Source: Anaerolineae bacterium (GTDB lineage Bacteria > Chloroflexota > Anaerolineae > UBA1429). Taken from it: a stretch of 11,333 nt of DNA. The DNA is taken from positions 1 through 11,333 of the forward strand of contig SKLG01000278.1 in assembly GCA_007123335.1 (NCBI GenBank). Direction: 5' to 3'. The notes beneath the pieces were generated by a model. The model was given only the letters and a program-made list of their open reading frames with translations. It was not told the DNA's origin and did no database searches. The first letter of the stretch is position 1. The number at the start of each line of letters is the position of its first letter. Below, one piece after another: positions 5,452 to 11,230 of this stretch. Position numbers and translations under genes: made by a program.

Positions 5452-6606
5452 CTAGAGAACAGGCCCCATGGATGCGATCTGCCCGTCCTTGATCACCCCT
5501 TCCGGCGTCAACAACTGCGACGCGCACTCGACCTGCCGGGCGCAATCCACCAGGTCAAACTCACCCTCGCGCAGGGCCAGCAACGTCACATCAGCAATAG
5601 CGCCAGGGCTCAACGTGCCGATGACACCCTCCATCCTTAACACGCGGGCCGGCGCGACAGTGCAACGCTCCACCACCTCATCCAGCGTCATCCCCAGGTG
5701 CAGGAATTTGCTCATCGTCGTGGGCAGGTCGAACACCGGCCCGGCGATGCTGGTGGTGTGTAGATCGCTGGAGATGATATCGGGCAGGAGCCCTTGCTCC
5801 AGGGCGCCCCGAGCCACCGCAAAGGTACAGCTGCCACCGCCATGGCCGACATCAAAGAGGATACCCCGCTCGCGGGCGGCGCGGACCTCACGGCGGAGCT
5901 GGCCGGTGTCATCGTCGAGGATGCCGCCGGGGTGACCGTGATAGCAGTGGGTGATAATGTCACCCGGCGCCAGCAGATCCAAGATCTCGGATAGGCTAGC
6001 CTTCATGCGCACATCGCGACCGATATGCACCATCAACGGCTTGTTCGCCGCGCGAGCGATCTCGACGGCAGCGGTCAACGGCTCGATACAGCACAGGGGA
6101 CCCACACGATCCATGCGCGCCTTGAACCCGACGATCTCGGGCGCAGCGCCGACGCGCACGGCCACGTCGCGGTTGATAAAGCGCATGTCCTCCAGCTCGC
6201 CCACCTCGTCGCCGATCATCCCCATCCAGGCCACGTTCAGAAAGGCCAGGATGCGCGTCTGGGCGCGATCGATGATATAGCGCTTGAGGCTGGGATAAGT
6301 ATAGGCGCCTGCGGAGCCGGCCTCGGCAACGGTGGTGACGCCGCGGGCCAGGCAGCTCAGATCGGCGTCGACGCCATAATGGGAAACGCCCCAGTGCAGG
6401 TGCACGTGCATATCGATGAGCCCGGGGACGACGATCAGCCCCCTGGCGTCGATGACGCGGCGGGCCGGTAGGGCGGAGAGATCGGCGGCCACCTCGGCGA
6501 CCTTGCCGCCGCGCAGGGCGATATCCCGGTGGGCGTGCAGGCCTTGAGAGGGGTCGACGACGAGGCCGTTCTTGATGAGCAGATCCATGGTCCCAATGTC
6601 AGACAT
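5452..6606 (-). CDS. Metallo-amidohydrolase/deacetylase, Atu3266/EF_0837-like
   Basis: A 384-residue amidohydrolase-superfamily enzyme with a small N-terminal beta-domain (about 1-58) and a metal-binding (beta/alpha)8 barrel. Binuclear-site residues are visible: D66-M-H67-V-H69 after strand 1, F-K162 as the probable carboxylated lysine, H194 (M-V-H-I-G), H220/H223 (T-H-C-Y-H-G) and D281 (S-S-D-L-H). The pattern and the V-G-H-G-G-G-S segment at 253-259 fit the 'amidohydrolase/deacetylase family metallohydrolase' group (COG3964). Characterised members cleave small N-acetyl or O-acetyl substrates. I start at the ATG at 6606, where GGAGG (6611-6615) precedes it, rather than at the ATG 12 codons upstream. 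The true substrate is unknown. Being first in an operon with a sulfatase, it may remove acyl groups from the same compound, but a role on an amino-acid derivative is equally open. Confidence 0.87.
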   Translation of the reverse strand: MSDIGTMDLLIKNGLVVDPSQGLHAHRDIALRGGKVAEVAADLSALPARRVIDARGLIVVPGLIDMHVHLHWGVSHYGVDADLSCLARGVTTVAEAGSAGAYTYPSLKRYIIDRAQTRILAFLNVAWMGMIGDEVGELEDMRFINRDVAVRVGAAPEIVGFKARMDRVGPLCCIEPLTAAVEIARAANKPLMVHIGRDVRMKASLSEILDLLAPGDIITHCYHGHPGGILDDDTGQLRREVRAARERGILFDVGHGGGSCTFAVARGALEQGLLPDIISSDLHTTSIAGPVFDLPTTMSKFLHLGMTLDEVVERCTVAPARVLRMEGVIGTLSPGAIADVTLLALREGEFDLVDCARQVECASQLLTPEGVIKDGQIASMGPVL

Positions 6607-6610
6607 GATG

Positions 6611-6615
6611 CCTCC
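6611..6615 (-). promoter_or_regulatory. Ribosome binding site for the amidohydrolase
   Basis: Reads GGAGG on the minus strand, 4 nt from the ATG at 6606. The spacing is a little short but acceptable. It argues against the in-frame ATG at 6642, which would place it inside the gene. Confidence 0.6.
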
Positions 6616-6666
6616 GAAAGATGAGTTACTGCCATGGTACACGGCAGCCTTTTGAGGCGCAAATCC

Positions 6667-6678
6667 TGAGCATGCTCA
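6667..6678. promoter_or_regulatory. 12-bp palindrome, possible operator
   Basis: TGAGCATGCTCA is a perfect dyad between two divergent genes, 27 bp upstream of the -35 box of the rightward promoter and 60 bp upstream of the amidohydrolase start. A larger inverted pair TTTTGAG (6650-6656) / CTCAAAA (6675-6681) overlaps it. Position favours a regulator site, but a 12-bp palindrome can arise by chance about two or three times in a window of this size. Confidence 0.3.
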
Positions 6679-6705
6679 AAAAACGGCCTGCTGGTCTTGC
6701 GTTCA

Positions 6706-6734
6706 TTGACAGAAAGCACAAGCGACGGCATAAT
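6706..6734 (+). promoter_or_regulatory. Sigma-70-like promoter for the membrane glycosidase
   Basis: A perfect -35 box TTGACA (6706-6711) and a -10 box CATAAT (6729-6734, one mismatch from TATAAT) are separated by exactly 17 bp. Transcription would start near 6741. That places the in-frame TTG codons at 6697 and 6706 outside the message and supports the TTG at 6778 as the start. Confidence 0.7.
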
Positions 6735-6737
6735 CTG

Positions 6738-6759
6738 GATCATCGTTGAGATCATCGTT
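6738..6759 (+). repeat. Two 10-bp direct repeats across the predicted start of transcription
   Basis: GATCATCGTT occurs at 6738-6747 and 6750-6759, 12 bp apart start to start, immediately downstream of the -10 box. This is a possible binding site for a repressor or a 5'-leader element. Both copies lie before the chosen start codon. Confidence 0.45.
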
Positions 6760-6777
6760 TACTCAGAGAGCATCAAT

Positions 6778-8508
6778 TTGGCTTCCTACCGACGTTCGGC
6801 CCGATCCCGATATTGGGTTCTCTTCTGGCTGCTCATCATCCTGCTGCTGGCCTTGTCAGTGACCCTGGGCAGCATGCTGTATGCCTATAGCACAGCCCGG
6901 AGGAATCACACCCTCGAATATCATGAGCGCCTGATCCCCAACACCGACGTGAACCCTTACGGCGCCAACTTTTTCCTGGCCCGCGAGGTCGAGCCCTGGA
7001 AGCTGGACAAGACGCTACAGATGGCCTCCGATGCCGGCATCGGCTGGGTCAAGCAGCATTTCACCTGGGAGACGGTGGAGCCGCTGCGCAAGGGCGAGTT
7101 CCTCGAGCCGGCGACCAACCGCGATAGCTGGATCAAGTTCGATCGCATCGTGGACGCCTGTGAACGCTATGGCTTGCAGATCGTCGCTCGACTGGACCGC
7201 CCCCCCGACTGGACGCGCCAGGACAACCAGTATAAGGAGCGGCCACCTGACGATTTCAACGACTATGGCGACTTTGTCTACGAGTTCGTCAAGCGCTACA
7301 AGGGACGCATCCGCTACATCCAGATCTGGAACGAGCCGAATGTCTTTCCCGAATGGGGCAACCAGCCGGTGGACCCGGTCGCTTATGTAGAGCTGCTCAA
7401 GATCGCCTATCGTCGGGCCAAGGAGGCGGACCCCAACGTCCATGTGCTCTCGGCGCCGCTGGCCATCACCCTCGGTCAGGCCCATCCAGAGCCGGGCAAA
7501 TGGATCTCGATGAACGATCTCCAATATCTGGAAGAGATGTACGAGGCCGGCGCCCGCGACTATTTCGACATCTATTCCGTCAACGCCTTTGGCATGAGCC
7601 TTCCCCCCGAGGATGAACCCGATCCCGATGTGCTCAACTTTCAGCGGGTGCTGCTCCATCGACAGATCATGGAGCGCTATGGCGACACGGACAAGCCGGT
7701 GTGGTTCAACGAGTATGGCTGGAACGCGGCGCCGGCTGACTTTACGGCCGACAGGCTCATCTGGGGCCAGGTGAGCGAGAGACAGCAGGCCGAATATACG
7801 GTTCGCGGCATCCAGATGGCGCGAGAGGAGTGGCCCTGGGCCGGTGTGTTCATGATCTGGTATTTTCGACAGGTGGGTAACATCCCGGCGGATCGAGCGG
7901 ACTATTACTTTCGCATGGTCGACCCCGATTTTGTCCCACGGCAAGTATATCTGGCCGTGCAGGAGATCGCCCGACACCAGGGCATCGCCGGGCCGGGATT
8001 GTACCAGGAAACCCATCCGGCGATAATGATCCATGGCGAGTGGCAACACGTCATCGACCACGACGCTCTAGGCGGCGCATTCCTGCGCTCAGATCGCCCC
8101 GGCGATAGCATCACCTTTGCCTTTGAGGGCAGAAGCGTCGACCTGATCACCCGGCAGGGGCCCGATGCCGGCCGCTTGTGGGTGAGTCTGGATGGCCGCA
8201 ACGTGCCCGGATTGCCCACCGATGCCTCGGGCCGTTCATACGTGGACCTGGCCAGCGAGACGCTCCGCGACCAGGTCCACGTATCCTTGGTGCGCAACAG
8301 CTCGTCGAACAAGCACACCCTGCAACTGATGGTGGCTGAATCGCCCTCCGGCGAGTGCATCATCGATGCCCTTGAGGTGCTGGGACAAGAGCCCCCGACC
8401 TTCCCCTGGCTGCCGATTACTGCCAGCGCGGCGGCGCTGCTGCTCGACGGCGCTCTCCTCTGGCGCACCGCGCACCGTCTGCGTTTTGCGCTGCGCTCAC
8501 CCGTCTAG
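6778..8508 (+). CDS. Membrane-anchored clan GH-A glycosidase with C-terminal beta-domain
   Basis: A 576-residue protein. There is no ATG before the first membrane helix. I choose TTG at 6778 because it follows the predicted promoter and has a weak GAGAG (6766-6770) 7 nt upstream. An earlier TTG at 6697 would add 27 residues but overlaps the promoter. A basic N-terminus (R-R-S-A-R-S-R) leads into a helix at about 12-32, giving a type II anchor with the enzyme outside. The catalytic barrel shows I-Q-I-W-N-E186-P-N (acid/base) and P-V-W-F-N-E312-Y-G-W-N (nucleophile), the retaining clan GH-A pattern of GH5/GH39-like enzymes. Residues about 413-537 form a beta-rich domain that may bind carbohydrate. 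A second hydrophobic stretch (about 545-562) is followed by a basic tail, suggesting a C-terminal anchor too. The gene converges on the sulfatase at 8505. Substrate unknown. Confidence 0.85.
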   Translation: MASYRRSARSRYWVLFWLLIILLLALSVTLGSMLYAYSTARRNHTLEYHERLIPNTDVNPYGANFFLAREVEPWKLDKTLQMASDAGIGWVKQHFTWETVEPLRKGEFLEPATNRDSWIKFDRIVDACERYGLQIVARLDRPPDWTRQDNQYKERPPDDFNDYGDFVYEFVKRYKGRIRYIQIWNEPNVFPEWGNQPVDPVAYVELLKIAYRRAKEADPNVHVLSAPLAITLGQAHPEPGKWISMNDLQYLEEMYEAGARDYFDIYSVNAFGMSLPPEDEPDPDVLNFQRVLLHRQIMERYGDTDKPVWFNEYGWNAAPADFTADRLIWGQVSERQQAEYTVRGIQMAREEWPWAGVFMIWYFRQVGNIPADRADYYFRMVDPDFVPRQVYLAVQEIARHQGIAGPGLYQETHPAIMIHGEWQHVIDHDALGGAFLRSDRPGDSITFAFEGRSVDLITRQGPDAGRLWVSLDGRNVPGLPTDASGRSYVDLASETLRDQVHVSLVRNSSSNKHTLQLMVAESPSGECIIDALEVLGQEPPTFPWLPITASAAALLLDGALLWRTAHRLRFALRSPV

Positions 8509-9995
8509 CCAGAGACGTCATAGTATTCGGGCTCGGGCAGCGGCACGGGCCGGGCGTCCTCGGTTTGGATCGACCAATCAGCCAGGCGCAACTGCATCTC
8601 GGCCAACACCTCGGCGTGGGCCGATTCCCCGACGACATTGTGCAGCTCCCAGGGGTCGTTCTCCAGGTCATAGAGCTCGTCCCTGTCGCCCATGGGATCA
8701 TGGACATATTTCCAGCGGGCGGTGCGCGCCATCTTGCGCCGCCCCTCAGCCTCGCGCCAGCGCAGCGAGCGCATCAGCGCCTGACGGCCAAAGGGTTGGT
8801 CAAGCTGACGCAGGTCGTCCAGGGTAAAAGCGGGGCCGCCGGCGCCATACTCGGAAAAGGTGGCATCGCGCGGAGCGGCATCGGTGACGGTGGGCAGCGG
8901 CTGGCCATGCATGGTGCGGGGCACGTCATAGCCTTGGAGCTGCAACAAGGTGGGGGCCACATCCACCAGATTGACCATGCTCTCGTCCACCTGCCCCTGA
9001 GGGACATGCCCCGGCCAAGAGACGATCATCGGGATGCGCGTCAGGGCATCATAGAACACGCCGCCCTTGCAGGTCATGCCATGCTCGCCGGAGAAATCGC
9101 CGTGGTCGGCGGTAAAGACGACGATGGTGTTCTCGCGCAGACCCAGCTCCTCCAGCGCGTCGAGGATCTGCCCCACCCCGTCGTCGAGAAAGTGGACCAT
9201 GCCATAGTAGGCGGCCAACACGCCATAGATATCCTCGGTGGGGTCATCCTCCATACCCAGGATGTTGTAGAGCACCTTGTTGCGCTCCGGGACCTCATCG
9301 CCGCGAAACTCGTCCTCGCGCCAGGGCGGGAGCTGGATGACGTCGGGGGGAAAGCGCTCGGCATAGCGGCGTGGAGCCTCGTAGGGCTCGTGGGGATCGG
9401 GGATCGAGACCCATAGAGCAAAGGGGTCTTGGCCAAAGCGACGCAGGAACTCGACCGTCTGCCCAGCGATGAGGCCGGTGGAATAGTTCTCAAGCGGGAA
9501 ATCGGTGTGGGCGTAGGAAAAGCGCGGGCTGATGCGCGGCATATTGCGGCGCACGCTGTGGGCCTCCATGATCTCGTCGATGGGACGCACCCAATCCATC
9601 CCGCGAGTGGCCGGATCGATGGGCAAGCCGCCGTGGCTCGTCTCGCACCACACATCAAAGAGAGCCACGTCCTCGGCGCGATCAAAGCAGTGGTTCTTGC
9701 CGATCAGGCCGCAGCGATAGCCATCCTCGTGCCACAAGCGATAGGTGTGGTTGGCGCCCTCGGGCATCCAGGTCTCGTTGCGGCGAGCGCCGGTGGAGTG
9801 AGGCCACTGGCCGGTCCACAGCGAAACCCGCGCCGGGACGCAGAGCGGATGGGGGGTAAAAGCATGGTGAAAGAGCACGCCCTCCCCGGCCAGGCGCGCC
9901 AGCGACGGCGTCTCGCAAAAAGGGTTGCCATAGAGATGGCTGGCCGTGGCCTTCATCTGGTCCGATAGAATAACGAGGATATTGGGCCGTTCCAT
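8505..9995 (-). CDS. Cytosolic sulfatase, second copy
   Basis: A 496-residue type I sulfatase. It begins E-R-P-N-I-L-V-I-L-S-D12-Q (metal site), then P-L-C52-V-P-A-R56, the formylglycine maturation motif. G-K-N-H is at 99-102, P-D-P-H202-E-P-Y follows, then A-D297-H298-G-D and K310. The C-terminal W-K-Y-V-H-D...E-L-H-N-V segment (after about residue 430) is standard for the family. I start at the ATG at 9995, where M-E-R-P-N-I aligns with sulfatase starts and AAGGGAG (10005-10011) lies 9 nt upstream; the longer frame to 10070 adds 25 residues that do not look like a signal peptide. Without an export signal it should act in the cytosol on an imported sulfate ester. It differs considerably from the sulfatase at 3892-5343, so the two probably have different substrates. 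Its last codon overlaps that of the opposing glycosidase. Confidence 0.9.
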   Translation of the reverse strand: MERPNILVILSDQMKATASHLYGNPFCETPSLARLAGEGVLFHHAFTPHPLCVPARVSLWTGQWPHSTGARRNETWMPEGANHTYRLWHEDGYRCGLIGKNHCFDRAEDVALFDVWCETSHGGLPIDPATRGMDWVRPIDEIMEAHSVRRNMPRISPRFSYAHTDFPLENYSTGLIAGQTVEFLRRFGQDPFALWVSIPDPHEPYEAPRRYAERFPPDVIQLPPWREDEFRGDEVPERNKVLYNILGMEDDPTEDIYGVLAAYYGMVHFLDDGVGQILDALEELGLRENTIVVFTADHGDFSGEHGMTCKGGVFYDALTRIPMIVSWPGHVPQGQVDESMVNLVDVAPTLLQLQGYDVPRTMHGQPLPTVTDAAPRDATFSEYGAGGPAFTLDDLRQLDQPFGRQALMRSLRWREAEGRRKMARTARWKYVHDPMGDRDELYDLENDPWELHNVVGESAHAEVLAEMQLRLADWSIQTEDARPVPLPEPEYYDVSG

Positions 9996-10004
9996 AGACG
10001 CTTG

Positions 10005-10011
10005 CTCCCTT
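10005..10011 (-). promoter_or_regulatory. Ribosome binding site deciding the start at 9995
   Basis: On the minus strand this reads AAGGGAG, 9 nt before the ATG at 9995. The alternative upstream ATG at 10070 would put it inside the coding region and adds a low-complexity, non-family N-terminus. Confidence 0.6.
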
Positions 10012-10021
10012 GTATGATAGG

Positions 10022-10076
10022 TGATCAGCCGGGCAGCACGATGGATGGTGCACGATGCGCCGCCCGGCACCGATCA
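10022..10076 (-). other. Long stem-loop in the gap before the second sulfatase
   Basis: A compound inverted repeat lies in the 139-nt gap between the secreted-protein gene and the sulfatase. The outer arms are TGATC (10022-10026) and GATCA (10072-10076), the main arms GCCGGGC (10028-10034) and GCCCGGC (10062-10068), and a small inner pair is GCAC (10036-10039) and GTGC (10048-10051). It could act as an RNA hairpin ending or attenuating transcription from the upstream gene. No T-run follows, so an intrinsic terminator is not assured. Confidence 0.4.
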
Positions 10077-10131
10077 TAAAGGGTCGCGAGTTATCCCGCA
10101 AGCGCCTGGGAGCAATCAGCCGCCCAGATCA

Positions 10132-10150
10132 CAGCTATTGACTGTAGCTG
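10132..10150 (-). terminator. Small hairpin over the stop codon of the secreted-protein gene
   Basis: The arms CAGCTA (10132-10137) and TAGCTG (10145-10150) pair perfectly around a 7-nt loop and include the stop codon at 10135-10137. No T-run follows in the direction of transcription, so a terminator role is only possible. Confidence 0.25.
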
Positions 10151-10992
10151 ATGCGATAGTCCACCGACTGCCCGTGCACATAGTTGTAAACCTGGATGAG
10201 ATATTGCTCGCCCGCCCTGGGGATGAACTGCGCTGCGCGCAGCCCCACCGTGGCGCTACGCGTGCCCCTGGCCACTGCACCATGAGGTCCATAGACGGTA
10301 AAGCCCACTGCGTCCCCGGCCCCTGGATACTCGGGCGCGACGTGCAGCGTAATCTGCACCGCGTCTTGAGCCCTGGTTGACAGCGTAAAGAAGCGAAACG
10401 CGCCGGCGCGATCGCCGACGAGTGTGCCCGTTAGCGTCTCATCCACCGGAAGGATAAAAGGATCCTCTGACGTGCCCGACCCGCTGAGGCGAACGGCCGG
10501 GGTGGGAGAAACTGGCTGTGGCGTAGGCTGTGCAACGGGTCGCGGCGTAGGCGTGACCTCCGGCAAGCCGCTCACCGATATGCGATATTGCGCCCCCGTC
10601 CGCCAATCATAGTTGTGGACGACGATCAACGCCGTAACCGCCAGCGGGTCCCTGATCACCAGCTCCTGGGTACCGGCCTCCTGGACCGGGGTGCTCTCGC
10701 CCAACAAAAAGCCATTCACCCCATAGACCTTGAAGCCAAATGCCGTCTGGTACATGGCCTCACCGGGAATAAAGGTCACCCGAACCGACACCGGCGTCTC
10801 GCTGCCGGGATACTCTACCTCATAGTAGGCAAAGTTTCCGGCCCTGTTGCCCGGCAGGTACCCGCTGCTTGTGGTGGTATTGTCGAGCATCACCGCATCT
10901 TGAGGCGTGCTCCCTTGCGCCGACGCGACGCCGGCCCAGGCCAGCATCAACATCACCGTCACCACTATCAACCGTACTGTGCGCTCTAGCAT
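10135..10992 (-). CDS. Secreted protein with two duplicated beta-domains (PPC-like)
   Basis: A 285-residue exported protein. A signal peptide is clear: M-L-E-R-T-V-R, a hydrophobic core to about residue 20, and A-S-A25 before Q26 as the signal peptidase I site. Two related domains follow. Domain 1 (about 27-143) and domain 2 (about 170-285) share G-N-R-A-G-N-F (48-54) / G-D-R-A-G-A-F (193-199), G-F-K-V-Y-G (86-91) / G-F-T-V-Y-G (230-235), and H-N-Y...Y-R-I-S-V-S-G (126-142) / Y-N-Y...Y-R-I-S-Y-S (269-284). The pattern resembles bacterial pre-peptidase C-terminal-like beta-sandwiches. They are joined by a Pro/Thr-rich linker (about 144-168). There is no catalytic motif, so a binding or surface role is likely. 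The ATG at 10992 has AAGGAGG (10999-11005) 6 nt upstream and an extended -10 promoter at 11083. It may share a transcript with the downstream sulfatase. Confidence 0.8.
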   Translation of the reverse strand: MLERTVRLIVVTVMLMLAWAGVASAQGSTPQDAVMLDNTTTSSGYLPGNRAGNFAYYEVEYPGSETPVSVRVTFIPGEAMYQTAFGFKVYGVNGFLLGESTPVQEAGTQELVIRDPLAVTALIVVHNYDWRTGAQYRISVSGLPEVTPTPRPVAQPTPQPVSPTPAVRLSGSGTSEDPFILPVDETLTGTLVGDRAGAFRFFTLSTRAQDAVQITLHVAPEYPGAGDAVGFTVYGPHGAVARGTRSATVGLRAAQFIPRAGEQYLIQVYNYVHGQSVDYRISYSQ

Positions 10993-11082
10993 GGCGAACC
11001 TCCTTGTACACCATCATAGGTAGCGCCGACAGCCTCGTTGCACAGGCTCTGAGGCTGACAAGGCGTCAAAATAACTGCTCAT

Positions 11083-11091
11083 ATTATAGCA
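11083..11091 (-). promoter_or_regulatory. Extended -10 promoter for the secreted-protein gene
   Basis: On the minus strand this reads TGCTATAAT, a perfect TATAAT (11083-11088) with the TGn extension. The best -35 at 17-bp spacing is weak (TGTACT), as is usual for extended -10 promoters. Transcription would start near 11076 and give a leader of about 84 nt before the ATG at 10992. The -10 box lies within a small inverted repeat CTGCT (11075-11079) / AGCAG (11088-11092), which could be an operator. Confidence 0.6.
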
Positions 11092-11164
11092 GAAAATGCA
11101 CGACAAGTACAGAATCAAATAGTGTCAATCCCATCATGGCAGTACCATTCTCTCACGCGTGCGT

Positions 11165-11193
11165 TTGTCCATCGCGTATCGGCCTGCTATCAT
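11165..11193 (+). promoter_or_regulatory. Promoter for the DUF362-like gene
   Basis: TTGTCC (11165-11170, 4 of 6 matches to TTGACA) is followed after 17 bp by TATCAT (11188-11193, 5 of 6), preceded by TG at 11185-11186 as an extended -10. Transcription would begin near 11200, about 30 nt before the ATG at 11231. An 8-bp palindrome CACGCGTG (11154-11161) adjoins the -35 box. Confidence 0.55.
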
Positions 11194-11206
11194 GGTCACC
11201 AGAAGG

Positions 11207-11219
11207 ATGCATCGTGCAT
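11207..11219 (+). other. Small hairpin directly before a ribosome binding site
   Basis: ATGCA (11207-11211) and TGCAT (11215-11219) form a 5-bp stem with loop TCG. It ends at the base before the Shine-Dalgarno GGAGG (11220-11224). It may affect ribosome access, but it is short enough to be chance. Confidence 0.25.
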
Positions 11220-11230
11220 GGAGGTTACCC

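Noticed and set aside
7015..8061. Open frame of 348 codons on the minus strand, antisense to the membrane glycosidase
   Set aside because: No ribosome binding site and no recognisable domain; the opposite strand has catalytic motifs and a complete architecture. It is a by-product of G+C-rich codon use.
8071..8099. Another loose match to the 30-bp repeat in the membrane glycosidase gene
   Set aside because: It carries an inserted T and several mismatches and lies in a normal beta-domain segment (L-G-G-A-F-L-R). Not strong enough to call a third copy.
8565..9416. Open frame of 283 codons on the plus strand, antisense to the second sulfatase
   Set aside because: No known motif or ribosome site; shadow of a well-supported gene.
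11123..11128. TTGACA on the minus strand as -35 box for the promoter at 11083
   Set aside because: The gap to TATAAT is 34 bp, twice the usual spacing. The promoter is better explained by its extended -10.
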